Part shown: positions 25,590 to 34,296 of the stretch, one piece after another
Numbering within the stretch: the stretch's first letter is position 1
How the letters are laid out: each line of letters begins with the position of its first letter
NCBI GenBank assembly: GCA_934643455.1
Contig: CAKUBV010000002.1
Location: forward strand, 62,001 to 126,000
DNA: 64,000 nt
Direction: 5' to 3'
Origin: Candidatus Proelusimicrobium excrementi
GTDB lineage: Bacteria > Elusimicrobiota > Elusimicrobia > Elusimicrobiales > Elusimicrobiaceae
Notes under the pieces: model-generated
The model's database searches: none
The model's input: the letters and a program-made list of their open reading frames with translations, nothing else
What the model was told of the DNA's origin: nothing
Program-made: the position numbers and the translations under genes

Positions 25590-27890
25590 ATGGCAACCAA
25601 TCAAAATAAAGCGGCCGGCGCAAAGCCGAAAGGCAAGGAATTGATTATAGTGGAATCCCCAACGAAGCAGAAAACTATAAGCAAGATATTGGGTTCTTCT
25701 TATATCGTCAGGAGTTCTTTCGGTCATGTCCGCGATTTGCCTTCAAAGGAAATCGGCGTAGACGAGAAAAACAATTTCAAACCCACTTACGTGATAAGCG
25801 GCAAACCGCGTGTTATAAGCGAGCTTAAAGAAGCAGTCAAAAACGCTTCTACCGTATACCTCGCCACCGACCCTGACCGCGAAGGAGAAGCTATAGCCTG
25901 GCATTTGCAGGAACTTCTGCATTTAAAGCCGGAAAACACCCGCCGCATTTACTTCCACGAGATTACCCCCACCGCGGTAAAAGAATCTTTTGAACACGCC
26001 CGCGGCATAGACCATAATCTTGTTGACGCACAGCAGGCGCGCCGCGTTTTGGACAGATTGGTGGGTTATAAACTCTCTCCTCTTTTGTGGCGTAAAATAA
26101 CCAGCGGGCTAAGCGCGGGTCGCGTACAGTCCGTGGCGGTGCGTCTTTTAACCGAACGCGCCAAGGAAATAGCCGATTTTAAAGAACAGGTTTACTGGAC
26201 GATAAAAGCCTCTTTGGAAAAAGAAAATCAAAAACCGTCTTTTTCCGCCCGCGTGCTTAAATGGGAAGGCAAAAACGTCGAGAAAACCGTAACCTATAAA
26301 CTTTTTGCGGAAGATTATAAAGTAAAATCCACCGTATTTAACACCAATGAATCTTTAGCCCCCGTCAACGCCGTTTTAAGGCAGGGGCCGATTGTCGTTG
26401 AAAAGGTGGAAAAGAAAGAAGTCAAACAGAAAGCCCGTCCTCCTTTTATAACCAGCTCCATGCAACAGGACGCTTACAATAAAATAGGCTTCGGCTCGCA
26501 GAAAACCATGCAGGTGGCGCAAAGCCTGTATGAAGGTATTGAAATCGGCGGGCAGACGGTCGGTTTGATAACTTATATGAGGACGGACTCTTTCAACGTT
26601 TCAAAACAGCTTCAGGCGCAGACTTCCAAATTTATCAAAGAGAAGTACGGCCCGGAATACGCGCCTAAAACCGCACCGGTGTTTAAAAGCAAGGTGAAAG
26701 GCGCGCAGGAAGCGCACGAGTCTATCCACCCGACCGATGTTTACAGAACGCCGCAGAGCCTTAAAAATTATCTTACCGCCGATCAGTATAAACTTTACGA
26801 GCTCATTTGGCTGCGTTTCGTCGCTTCTCAAATGGCCGAGGCCGTATTCAATACGGTGGCCGTGGATATTTCCGCCGGCGGAAAAGAAAAATGTATGCTG
26901 CGCGCCAACGGCAGAACCGTTAAATTTAAAGGTTATCTTTCCGTCTATCAGGAAGAAGCCGACGAGCGCGAAAGTAATGACGACGATTCATCGGCTTTGC
27001 TTCCGCCTTTGGAGCAGGGCGACGCTTTGAAGCTTTTGGGCATAGACACCAAAGATCACAAAACCACGCCTCCGCCGAACTATAACGAGGCCAGCCTCAT
27101 CAAAACTTTGGAAAAGCACGGCATCGGCAGGCCTTCAACTTACGCTCCGACCATCAAAACCATTATGGACAGGAAGTATATAGAAAAGCAGGCCAAGGGC
27201 AATAAGCTTGTCGCGACGGATTTGGGCATAACCGTTACGGAACAGCTTAAGGAATTTTTTAAAGACATTATGGATCTTTCCTACACCGCCGGAGTTGAAG
27301 AAACTTTGGACGATATCGCCGAAGGCGATAAAAAGTGGGTGGAGGTTATAAGCGGTTTTTACAGCGGATTTACCCGCGATTTGGACAACGCTTCCAAAAA
27401 TATGCGCAAGCCCGCGCCGAGCGTGGCCGAAGGGGAACAATGCCCGATTTGCGGTTCGCCCATGGTGCGCCGCCGCAGTAAATACGGGGAATATCTTACT
27501 TGTGTAAATTACCCGGATACCTGCCAAGGCAAAAAGAATTTAAGCGGTTCTTCTTTCCCTGCGCCGGAACAAACCGCCGAAAAGTGCGAAAAATGCGGTT
27601 CGCCCATGGTAATAAGAACGGGCAGGAAAGGCCGCTTTATGGCTTGTTCGGCTTATCCTAAATGCCGCAACACTTATTCGGTTGACGCTCAGGGCAACAG
27701 GGTGGCTTCCAGCGGGCCTTTGGATTCTGGCAGAAAGTGCGAAAAGTGCGGCAAGCCGCTTGTTTTAAGGCACAGCGCAAAAGGCGCGTTTTTGGGCTGC
27801 AGCGGATACCCGAAATGCAAAAATATAGTCAATATTACGCCGGAAGAAGAAGCCGCTATAAAGAAGCTGAACGAAAAGAAAGATGCTTAA
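25590..27890 (+). CDS. topA: DNA topoisomerase I
   Basis: 766 residues. TOPRIM domain at the N-terminus (LIIVESPTKQKTISKIL, YLATDPDREGEAIAWH with the metal-binding Asp triad), the core with the active-site Tyr in LITYMRTDSFNVS, and HESIHPTD. Three C-terminal tetracysteine zinc modules start at CPICGSPM, CEKCGSPM and CEKCGKPL. Relaxes negatively supercoiled DNA. The dprA-topA-xer arrangement is common in bacteria. It overlaps the recombinase start by 8 nt. Confidence 0.98.
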   Translation: MATNQNKAAGAKPKGKELIIVESPTKQKTISKILGSSYIVRSSFGHVRDLPSKEIGVDEKNNFKPTYVISGKPRVISELKEAVKNASTVYLATDPDREGEAIAWHLQELLHLKPENTRRIYFHEITPTAVKESFEHARGIDHNLVDAQQARRVLDRLVGYKLSPLLWRKITSGLSAGRVQSVAVRLLTERAKEIADFKEQVYWTIKASLEKENQKPSFSARVLKWEGKNVEKTVTYKLFAEDYKVKSTVFNTNESLAPVNAVLRQGPIVVEKVEKKEVKQKARPPFITSSMQQDAYNKIGFGSQKTMQVAQSLYEGIEIGGQTVGLITYMRTDSFNVSKQLQAQTSKFIKEKYGPEYAPKTAPVFKSKVKGAQEAHESIHPTDVYRTPQSLKNYLTADQYKLYELIWLRFVASQMAEAVFNTVAVDISAGGKEKCMLRANGRTVKFKGYLSVYQEEADERESNDDDSSALLPPLEQGDALKLLGIDTKDHKTTPPPNYNEASLIKTLEKHGIGRPSTYAPTIKTIMDRKYIEKQAKGNKLVATDLGITVTEQLKEFFKDIMDLSYTAGVEETLDDIAEGDKKWVEVISGFYSGFTRDLDNASKNMRKPAPSVAEGEQCPICGSPMVRRRSKYGEYLTCVNYPDTCQGKKNLSGSSFPAPEQTAEKCEKCGSPMVIRTGRKGRFMACSAYPKCRNTYSVDAQGNRVASSGPLDSGRKCEKCGKPLVLRHSAKGAFLGCSGYPKCKNIVNITPEEEAAIKKLNEKKDA

Positions 27891-28764
27891 GCAGATAGAA
27901 AACTTCGGTTTAAGTTTAAAAGGACGCAATTTGTCCGCGCATACTTTGCGCGCTTATGAGAGCGATTTGGAAGCTTTCGCGGCTTTTATGAACTTAAGGG
28001 GTTGGATATCGGTTAAAGATTTTAATTTAAAGAATATAAGGAAGTATTTATCTTACGAGAGCGAAAAAGAACTATCCCGCGCGGCGGTTCTTCGTAAGAT
28101 AAGCGCGCTTAGAAGTTTCGCCCGTTTTTTGGCAAACCGCGGGCTTATAAAGGTTAATCCTTTTACTTTGTTTTCCGCCCCTAGGCGGGAAAAGAAACTG
28201 CCCGCTTTCTTGACGGAAAGCGAAGCTTCCGGCCTGATGGAGGCGGAAATCAGCAGCCGCTTTCATTACAGGAATAAAGCCATTTTGGAGCTTCTTTATT
28301 CCAGCGGGCTCAGGCGCAGTGAAACGGTTTCGCTTAACGTAGGCGACGTAAATTTTGATGAAGGCTGGGTAAAGGTGCTGGGCAAGGGGGCAAAGGAAAG
28401 ACTTGTGCCGGTAACCGATATCGCGCTGGAATGTTTGGAAAGTTATCTGTCCACCCGCCCTGACGTTCATCCCTGGGATGCTTTATTCCTCGGCAGCAAA
28501 GGCGGGCGTTTAAGCGGGGAGGGATTGGCGCAGATAATAAAAAAAAGCGCGGTAAGCAGCCATGTCGCGCGCAAAGTAACGCCGCACAGTTTAAGGCATT
28601 CTTTTGCGACGCATCTTTTAAACAACGGCTGTGATTTAAGAAGTTTGCAGGAAATGCTGGGCCATAAAAGTTTGGCCGCGACGCAGGTTTATACGCATGT
28701 TTCTTTGGAAAAACTGAAGAAGGTGTATAACGCGGCGCATCCCGAAAGCGAGGTAAAAAAATGA
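27883..28764 (+). CDS. xerC: Tyrosine recombinase, XerC/XerD type
   Basis: 293 residues, usual Xer length. N-terminal SAM-like core-binding domain (~1-90) and a C-terminal catalytic domain with the Arg in SSGLRRSETV, the Lys in GKGAKERLVPV, HSLRHSFATHLL, GHKSLAATQ and the Tyr nucleophile in VYTHVSL. Resolves chromosome dimers at dif together with a partner Xer or alone. XerC rather than XerD is chosen from the topA linkage only. Overlaps topA by 8 nt and the ROK gene by ATGA. Confidence 0.92.
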   Translation: MLKQIENFGLSLKGRNLSAHTLRAYESDLEAFAAFMNLRGWISVKDFNLKNIRKYLSYESEKELSRAAVLRKISALRSFARFLANRGLIKVNPFTLFSAPRREKKLPAFLTESEASGLMEAEISSRFHYRNKAILELLYSSGLRRSETVSLNVGDVNFDEGWVKVLGKGAKERLVPVTDIALECLESYLSTRPDVHPWDALFLGSKGGRLSGEGLAQIIKKSAVSSHVARKVTPHSLRHSFATHLLNNGCDLRSLQEMLGHKSLAATQVYTHVSLEKLKKVYNAAHPESEVKK

Positions 28765-29711
28765 TTTCAATAGGTATAGACATCGGCGGTACTTTTGTAA
28801 AATTCTTTGCCGTTAACGATAAAAAGAGAATTCTTAAAACGGATAAAATCCCCACCTACACTACTCTGGGCAGGAACGCCTTTCTGGCCCAGCTTTCAAG
28901 GATAGTCAACGAGTGGCGCGGCGAATTTAAGGATAAATCCGTCGTAATAGGCGTGGGCATAGCCGGCGACACCGACCCGGAAAAGGGCGTTTTGCGCTGG
29001 GCTCCGAATATCCCTTGGCATAATCTTAAAGTGGCGCAGGTAATGAAGGAAAACACCGGTTGCGAATGTTATGTTTCCAACGACGCAAACATGGCCGCAT
29101 GGGGGGTATTCGACCGGGAGTTTAAGGGCAAGTACAAAAATATGATTATCGTAACCTTGGGCACCGGCATAGGCGGCGGAATAATCATAAACGGCGCTCT
29201 TTACCAGGGCGCGGACGGTTCCGCCGGGGAACTCGGCCACATGAAGATAGATTTCGCGCCGGACGCTCCGCTTTGCGGGTGCGGTCAGCGAGGATGCTTG
29301 GAATCCTACGCCGGTACAAAAGGCATTTTGCGTATGGCCCAGGCCGCCAGCGCGAAATATCCCAAATCAATTTTGGCGAATTTGATTAATAAGGAAGAAT
29401 TTTCCGTAAGTTTACTTTCCCAGGCGGCCGCGCAGGAAGACGAAGTGGCCTTAAATTTATGGAAGGAAATAGGCTCCTATTTGGGCCGCGGTTTGGCCGA
29501 TATGGTGCTTTTGCTTAACCCCGACGCCATTGTTTTGGCCGGAGGAGTTTCGCGCGGGGCAAAGTATTTCCTGCCGTCGGTTAGAGAAGTGTTTGAAAAA
29601 CAGGCCGTCAAAACGCCTTTTAAAAACGTTAAAATTCTTTTATCCAAAGAGGGCAATATCGGCGGCGTAGGCGCCGCCCTGTACGCGCTGCACAAAGCAA
29701 ATGAAAAATAA
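28761..29711 (+). CDS. ROK-family sugar kinase, probably glucokinase
   Basis: 316 residues. N-terminal phosphate-binding GIDIGGTFVKFF, catalytic Asp in YVSNDANMAAWG, GTGIGGGIIING, the ROK signature with zinc-binding CGCGQRGCLES, and NPDAIVLAGGVSRG near the C-terminus. The ExGH-type site is present as GELGHM. This fits glucokinases that feed glycolysis. It overlaps xer by ATGA and lptD by 11 nt, which suggests coupled translation. Confidence 0.9.
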   Translation: MISIGIDIGGTFVKFFAVNDKKRILKTDKIPTYTTLGRNAFLAQLSRIVNEWRGEFKDKSVVIGVGIAGDTDPEKGVLRWAPNIPWHNLKVAQVMKENTGCECYVSNDANMAAWGVFDREFKGKYKNMIIVTLGTGIGGGIIINGALYQGADGSAGELGHMKIDFAPDAPLCGCGQRGCLESYAGTKGILRMAQAASAKYPKSILANLINKEEFSVSLLSQAAAQEDEVALNLWKEIGSYLGRGLADMVLLLNPDAIVLAGGVSRGAKYFLPSVREVFEKQAVKTPFKNVKILLSKEGNIGGVGAALYALHKANEK

Positions 29712-31785
29712 ATTCTTTACTTTACTTTTTTGCGCCTTGCTCGCCGGAGCCAATTTGGCGGCGGAAGATTTTGAACTTCCCGCACCCACCAAGGGGGAGT
29801 TTATCTATTACACCGCCGACGAAACCGTTTACGATAAAAACAATTCCGTCGTGGCCATAAAAGGCAACGCCGAAATTTATATAGAGGACGGCCAAACCAC
29901 GCGCGTAATTAAAGGCGACGATATACAAGTATACGTAAAAGAACAGATTTTGGTTTCCGAAGGAACTACCGTTATAGAAGACGAAAAGGGCGTTTTTACT
30001 TCCAACGGGATTAAGTTTGATTTGGCTTCCAAAGCCGTCATTATGGAAGATATAAAAGCCGATTATTCGCCAATACGCGTACTTTCCACCAAAAGCCTTG
30101 AAGCCGAAGACGGCGAATATATTTTAAGGAAGGCCAATATAACCTGCTGCGATTTTGAAAAGCCCCATTATACCCTTTACGTCGGCAAGGCGGATCTTAT
30201 TCCCGGCGACAGAATTTGGGCCACCAACGCGGTAGTAAAAATAGGCAAAGTGCCTGTGTTTTATTTGCCTTTCGTTTACCGTTCTTTAAATACGGACAGA
30301 CTGTTTACCACATACGTTGATTTTGATCAAAGCAATAATACCGGCTTCGGCTTTCTTACTTCTACGGTATATTCAAAAAACAATTTCGCGGCAAAAGCCA
30401 ATTTGGATTATTATACGCGTTCGGGTTTCGGTTACGGGGCCGAAGTAGCTTATGAAGATCCTCAGCGTTTCCGCGGTTCTTTGCAGGCTTATACCATACA
30501 CGATAAAGTGCAGGACGACCAACGCTGGGGCATTGACGGCGGTTATTGGTGGGAAGTCGCCGATACTTCCGACAGCCTTAACAAAGGCCGCGGCGCGATT
30601 TACTTCAGCCAGTTTGAAACCAGGAATGTTTCCGACGCTGATTTTAACGACGACTTTTTCCGCTCCAATCCTTATGTGGTTTCCCCCGACAAATTGACGC
30701 GTCTTTCCGCGGTAAGGCAGAGCGGCTGGGAAACTTTCCGCATAGGCTATACTATGCGCGAACAATTAAACGCCGACGATAAAACTTACTCCAACGCGGA
30801 AGAGTACGCCCCTAAAATAGATTGGATTTTCAATCCTTTCGTAATAAAGGGTACGGGCGGAATAGTAAATAATTTTTCACTCGGGTTTAACAACGCAAAA
30901 ATAGAAGAGTATGATTTTGTTCAGTATATTAACGCTAACTGGCGCAGCTCAAAAGATTTTAAGCTTCATCCTAATTTTACGCTTACGCCGAGCGTATTCT
31001 ATAAGCAGGACGCAATTTTGAAGGATCCCACCAATAACGACGAGGATACTTTTGTCGGGCGTTACGGCGGAGAGCTTAATTTAAGATCCAATTTGATAAC
31101 GGGCCTTTTGGACATAGGCTATCGTTATACCAAACGCACCGCCAGCGGATCCCTTACCAATATAGAATATCAGGACACCGACGAGGAGGAAAACCTCGTT
31201 TACGTGCAGAACTATTATATGCTGGGGCAGAATTTTTACTTCAAACTTGCCGGCGGATATGACTTAAGGGATTCCAGCGAAAGCTGGGACGCAAAATACC
31301 GCATAGAACCTATAACGGCCGAGGCGGGATATTTTTCGCCTTATACGGGGGCGAATTTCTTTTTGCAGAATATTTACGACGTGCACAACGGCAATCAGGC
31401 TTTCGTTTTGGACAGCACCTTTAAAAGCATAGGGGACAGTTACGCCAATTTCGGTATGACAAATTACAGCACCGACAGGGATAAGTTCCTCTTTACGACA
31501 AAATTCCTGATAGCACCCAAAAATTTTACTTGGCGCGCGGACATGGGCATTGACGTCAGCGTCAGCGATTCCAGTTTGTACGCATATTCGAAGCATATAA
31601 AAATTTATAAAGATTTCCATGATATAAGCGTTATGGTAGGCGTTAGGGACAGGAACCAAAACCTTTCCTTTTCGTTCAGGATAAACATACTTTGCGGCGC
31701 GGGCAAGAAGAACAAAGCCTTGACCCAAGCCGACGAGTATTGGCGTCCGTGGCGTGATGACAATATGGTTCGCGATAATTTTTAA
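29701..31785 (+). CDS. lptD: LPS-assembly protein LptD
   Basis: 694 residues, shorter than the ~780 of E. coli. Signal peptide (~1-21), an OstA-like jelly-roll domain (~35-160; ETVYDKNNSVVAIKGNAEIYI, GDDIQVYVKEQILVSEG) and a large C-terminal barrel (~195-694) beginning PVFYLPFVYRSL. LptD inserts LPS into the outer leaflet. Adjacent cysteines in the jelly-roll (NITCCDF) could serve the disulfides known in LptD, but I see no C-terminal cysteine pair of the E. coli type. The final strand is followed by a polar tail. Confidence 0.88.
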   Translation: MKNKFFTLLFCALLAGANLAAEDFELPAPTKGEFIYYTADETVYDKNNSVVAIKGNAEIYIEDGQTTRVIKGDDIQVYVKEQILVSEGTTVIEDEKGVFTSNGIKFDLASKAVIMEDIKADYSPIRVLSTKSLEAEDGEYILRKANITCCDFEKPHYTLYVGKADLIPGDRIWATNAVVKIGKVPVFYLPFVYRSLNTDRLFTTYVDFDQSNNTGFGFLTSTVYSKNNFAAKANLDYYTRSGFGYGAEVAYEDPQRFRGSLQAYTIHDKVQDDQRWGIDGGYWWEVADTSDSLNKGRGAIYFSQFETRNVSDADFNDDFFRSNPYVVSPDKLTRLSAVRQSGWETFRIGYTMREQLNADDKTYSNAEEYAPKIDWIFNPFVIKGTGGIVNNFSLGFNNAKIEEYDFVQYINANWRSSKDFKLHPNFTLTPSVFYKQDAILKDPTNNDEDTFVGRYGGELNLRSNLITGLLDIGYRYTKRTASGSLTNIEYQDTDEEENLVYVQNYYMLGQNFYFKLAGGYDLRDSSESWDAKYRIEPITAEAGYFSPYTGANFFLQNIYDVHNGNQAFVLDSTFKSIGDSYANFGMTNYSTDRDKFLFTTKFLIAPKNFTWRADMGIDVSVSDSSLYAYSKHIKIYKDFHDISVMVGVRDRNQNLSFSFRINILCGAGKKNKALTQADEYWRPWRDDNMVRDNF

Positions 31786-31795
31786 GGAGGCTGAA

Positions 31796-32353
31796 ATGTC
31801 AGCGGAAAAGAAGAGAGGTTTTGGCAGTATAGAAGTGGTTTGCGGGTGTATGTTCTCCGGCAAAACCACGGAGCTTATCAGGCGTATAGAAGTTTGCCAG
31901 CACGCCGGGCAGAAAGTTCAGGTTTTTAATTCCAGCAAGGATAAACGCTACGCCGTAAGGGCGATAGCCACCCACGATTTGAAAACGATAGAAGCCGTCC
32001 ACGTAAATAAAGCCGAAGAGATTTTGTCTTTACTGAAAAAAGACACCGACGTAATTGCTTTGGACGAAGTAAACTTTTTCGGCAAAGATATTTCCTCCGT
32101 CGCTTTGAAAATAGCCGGCCTCGGCAAGCGTGTTATATGTTGCGGTTTGGATTTGGATTATCAGGCCGTTCCGTTTGAAAGTACCGCCCGTCTTTTGGCC
32201 GTGGCCGATAATGTAACCAAGCTTTCCGCCCGTTGCACGCGGTGCGGCAAACCAGCCACCAGGACGCAAAGGCTTGTGGATGTTAAGGCAAGGATTTATG
32301 TGGGCGGCGCGGAAGATTATGAAGCGAGGTGCGCGGATTGTTTTAAGCCCTAG
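31796..32353 (+). CDS. tdk: Thymidine kinase
   Basis: 185 residues from the ATG at 31796, which has AAGGAGG 6 nt upstream; the longer frame from 31754 lies in lptD. Type II kinase features: P-loop GCMFSGKTTELIRR, the DEVNFF catalytic Glu region, GLDLDYQAVPFE, and the zinc lasso with CTRCGKPATRTQR and a terminal CADC. Salvages thymidine, consistent with deoC in the same run. It is the last gene before the accessory region. Confidence 0.96.
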   Translation: MSAEKKRGFGSIEVVCGCMFSGKTTELIRRIEVCQHAGQKVQVFNSSKDKRYAVRAIATHDLKTIEAVHVNKAEEILSLLKKDTDVIALDEVNFFGKDISSVALKIAGLGKRVICCGLDLDYQAVPFESTARLLAVADNVTKLSARCTRCGKPATRTQRLVDVKARIYVGGAEDYEARCADCFKP

Positions 32354-32489
32354 GGCAGGCGGCGCGGCCGGATTTGTTTTTTTACTCGTGTTAAGTTGTG
32401 TTGTTTAGGCTAGCAGACTTTAATATTTAGGCAAATGTTTCCTCATGTAAAGTTGCGTACTGGTAGCTAGCAATTTTCCATATTTGGGT

Positions 32490-32577
32490 AAATTTAAGTT
32501 TTTTCTTCGCTTGGGTACTGCGGCAACTTCGTTGCCATCATACTTAGTACACCGCGCTTAGAATAAAACTTAAATTT
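32490..32577. repeat. Palindromic element 1, 88 bp
   Basis: Perfect 13-bp arms AAATTTAAGTTTT (32490-32502) and AAAACTTAAATTT (32565-32577). Nested inside are GTACT/AGTAC and the hairpin GGCAACTTCGTTGCC. Core words TTCTTCG, GGGTAC, AGTACAC and CGCTTAGAA are shared with the element at 8429-8528. Confidence 0.7.
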
Positions 32578-32673
32578 CCCTCAAATCTGAAAAACCACGC
32601 CTGTTCTATTCTTTCACGCTTTTAACTCGGTCTATGTTGCACTTTCACGGATAGCACTTTGTCGCTTTTGGGC

Positions 32674-32763
32674 GAATTTTAATTTTCTTCTCAGTCGGAT
32701 ACGCGGGGCTCCGCCCTTAGGTTAAAAGCCTTATACTGCGTTCGTAAGAAAAGTAAAATTTTC
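32674..32763. repeat. Palindromic element 2, 90 bp
   Basis: Arms GAATTTTAATTTTCTT (32674-32689) and AAGAAAAGTAAAATTTTC (32746-32763) pair with one or two mismatches. The core holds GGATACGCGGGGCTCCGCCC; GGGCTCCGCCC is shared with the element at 8429-8528. The arms differ from those of the other two copies. Confidence 0.65.
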
Positions 32764-33028
32764 TCTAAATCTTAAAGCTCACAACTTTCGCTCTCGCACA
32801 GCTAAAAAATCACCCTTGTTGCAGCCTTTCATGCTGAAAAACCACGCCGCTTGTGCTATCTCACGCTGTTTGCTTGTGTTAAGTTCTATGTTTACGGTTA
32901 GTACTTTTCTCACATTTTTAAAAATTATCATTACGACATAACTTAATTGAAAAATAACTTATTATTTATACTCCAATATATAAACTTATCCGGTCGTAAA
33001 ATGATTCCATAACTTTTTATTAATTAAT

Positions 33029-33090
33029 GTAGGTCGGGCTTTGCCCGACAGGGAAAACTCCTTTTTAACGTCAGGCCAAGCCTGACCTAC
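33029..33090. repeat. REP-like pair of inverted hairpins
   Basis: GTAGGTCGGGCTTTGCCCGAC (33029-33049, written here as its hairpin GTCGGGC/GCCCGAC) and a second hairpin GTCAGGCcaaGCCTGAC (33070-33086) face each other; outer GTAGGTC (33029-33035) pairs with GACCTAC (33084-33090). This is the architecture of a BIME built of REP sequences, usually spread by a RAYT transposase. None is in the window. Confidence 0.7.
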
Positions 33091-33204
33091 ATTGCCGTGT
33101 TTTTGTTGTTTGGGCGATTTGCAAGGTTGCTAAAATTTGGAAATTTTTGTTTTATTTTGCGGGTTTTGTCCGAACAAAAAAATATAAGCGTAACAATATA
33201 GCAG

Positions 33205-33471
33205 TTGCTATTTTTTTGTGAGTTGCCCGCAAAAAACATGACAAACGCCGTTCCTAAATGTACGTCGGATTCTTCCGTAAATTGTTATGTAATGTCCCAT
33301 TCTTTAGGATATGAAAGCGTTTCAACAAATTGCGCTTCGTGGCAGCCGTCGGATTCTACCGTTTCCGGCGGGAGCACTTCCATATTGACTATGAGGTACA
33401 ATCACGGTCTGACAAGGGGAACTATAAACTGCTATTTTGAAGGGGTGTTCTACAGAACCTGCATAGATTAA
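33205..33471 (+). pseudogene. Fragment of a secreted, pilin-like protein
   Basis: An 88-codon frame from TTG 33205 (or 78 codons from ATG 33238) with four or five cysteines, many Ser/Thr/Gly and short strand-like segments (MSHSLGYESVS, STSILTMRYNHG, GTINCYFEGVFYRTCID). This is the composition of the C-terminal half of a type IV pilin. No prepilin signal or hydrophobic helix precedes it, and no clear ribosome site is seen, so I read it as the 3' remnant of a pilin gene. It is followed by a strong terminator, as a real gene would be. Family assignment is tentative. Confidence 0.4.
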
Positions 33472-33498
33472 GGCCTAAAACGGCCTCTTAACTAACCG

Positions 33499-33531
33499 CT
33501 CCCCCGGCTTTTAATCGACCGGGGGAGTTAT
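33499..33531. terminator. Strong bidirectional terminator hairpin
   Basis: CTCCCCCGG (33499-33507) pairs perfectly with CCGGGGGAG (33519-33527) around an 11-nt loop. It lies between the pilin-like fragment (+) and the lipoprotein genes (-). Confidence 0.7.
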
Positions 33532-33539
33532 ATATTGAT

Positions 33540-33905
33540 TTATTTGACTTTTGAGTAAACGAACTCCGCGTCGTCCAGCGTCAGCACCATGCGCTCTGGC
33601 GTAAGTTCTTTTATTTTAAACGTAAGCTTAAAATCGGAACTGTTGCCGTTGCCTTCGCTTAAGCCGGTTAACGTAAGGGTATCGCCCTCTTTAGTCCATC
33701 CTTTATAGGTAAGCGTAGCCATATTTATGGTTGTAACGCTTCCGTCTTCATTCAGTATCATGCCGTCCGTATTTCCGGGCTGGCCCTCAACGGGTTTGCT
33801 CCATTCGCCGGTTACCGGCAGATTTAAGTCCTGAGCTTTGTTTTCGGCTTGCTGGGCGCAGCCCAATACAAAAACAAAAGCGGCGATAGCAATAATATAT
33901 TTCAT
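33540..33905 (-). CDS. Lipocalin-like lipoprotein (copy 1)
   Basis: 121 residues with a short signal peptide and lipobox VLGC (Cys ~16). The mature part is one small beta-domain: GMILNEDGSVTTINMATLTYKGWTKEGDTLTLTG (read in parts) matches the pattern of Bacteroidetes-type lipocalin-like proteins, in which a Gly-rich strand is followed by SINMATLxYxxW and a LxLTG strand. Ligand unknown. AGGAG precedes the start. It is 10 nt downstream of a clear paralogue, so the pair arose by tandem duplication. Confidence 0.75.
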   Translation of the reverse strand: MKYIIAIAAFVFVLGCAQQAENKAQDLNLPVTGEWSKPVEGQPGNTDGMILNEDGSVTTINMATLTYKGWTKEGDTLTLTGLSEGNGNSSDFKLTFKIKELTPERMVLTLDDAEFVYSKVK

Positions 33906-33915
33906 TTGTTCTCCT

Positions 33916-34287
33916 TTAACGGTTTTCTTTATAATTTGCAGAATCGTCTTTTATATAGTGCAGAAGTTTGCCTTCTTTTTCAAGAGTCATAACTCCGTCT
34001 TTAATCTTTTTGATTTTATAATTTTCGGTAAAATCCGTAAATTGATTGTTTGAGGCGTCAACGCCGGTTAAAGTCAGGTTTTTGCCTTTGCGGGACCAAG
34101 TTTTATAAGCCTTGTTTTGGCCGTTTATTGACGCCGCTTTGCCTTCGGGACCGAGATATATTCCCTGTTTTTCAATCGGCGGATTAGGCCTTCTTCCGTC
34201 AATCCAGGCGCCTTTCACGTCGGGCGCGGAGGCGCAGGCGCAAAGTAAAAGAGAAGTAAAAATAAGCATTGATAACTTTATTTGCAT
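33916..34287 (-). CDS. Lipocalin-like lipoprotein (copy 2)
   Basis: 123 residues, signal peptide with lipobox LCAC. The core GIYLGPEGKAASINGQNKAYKTWSRKG with NLTLTGVDAS (read in parts) aligns with copy 1 (GMILNEDGSVTTINMATLTYKGW, LTLTGLSEG), but overall identity is low. Probably an outer-membrane or periplasmic binding protein of unknown ligand. It lies 9 nt after the nitroreductase-like gene on the same strand, so the three may be an operon. Confidence 0.75.
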   Translation of the reverse strand: MQIKLSMLIFTSLLLCACASAPDVKGAWIDGRRPNPPIEKQGIYLGPEGKAASINGQNKAYKTWSRKGKNLTLTGVDASNNQFTDFTENYKIKKIKDGVMTLEKEGKLLHYIKDDSANYKENR

Positions 34288-34296
34288 ATAGCCGCC

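Larger units (their letters stand above)
32387..32910. repeat. Degenerate ~245-bp tandem repeat, three partial copies
   Basis: A motif like GTGTTAAGTT-n-TATGTTT-n-GGTTAG-n-ACTTT recurs near 32387-32420, 32622-32660 and 32874-32909, about 240-247 bp apart. The exact 15-mer CTGAAAAACCACGCC occurs at 32587-32601 and 32834-32848 and is followed in both by a (T)CTTTCACGCT-like stretch. Between the first and second and between the second and third copies lies one palindromic element each. The pattern suggests an old duplicated composite element. Confidence 0.6.
32354..33204. other. 850-bp gene-poor stretch with degenerate repeats and palindromes
   Basis: No convincing gene on either strand. The first ~560 bp are made of about three degenerate copies of a ~245-bp unit carrying two strong palindromes, described separately. 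Then A/T-rich sequence (32920-33028), a REP-like pair (33029-33090) and A/T-rich sequence leading to a pilin-like fragment. This is the left part of an accessory island between tdk and tRNA-Leu. Confidence 0.75.

Noticed and set aside
33838..34053. Plus-strand 71-codon hydrophobic frame
   Set aside because: It lies opposite the signal peptides and tail of two lipoprotein genes, which explains its hydrophobicity.
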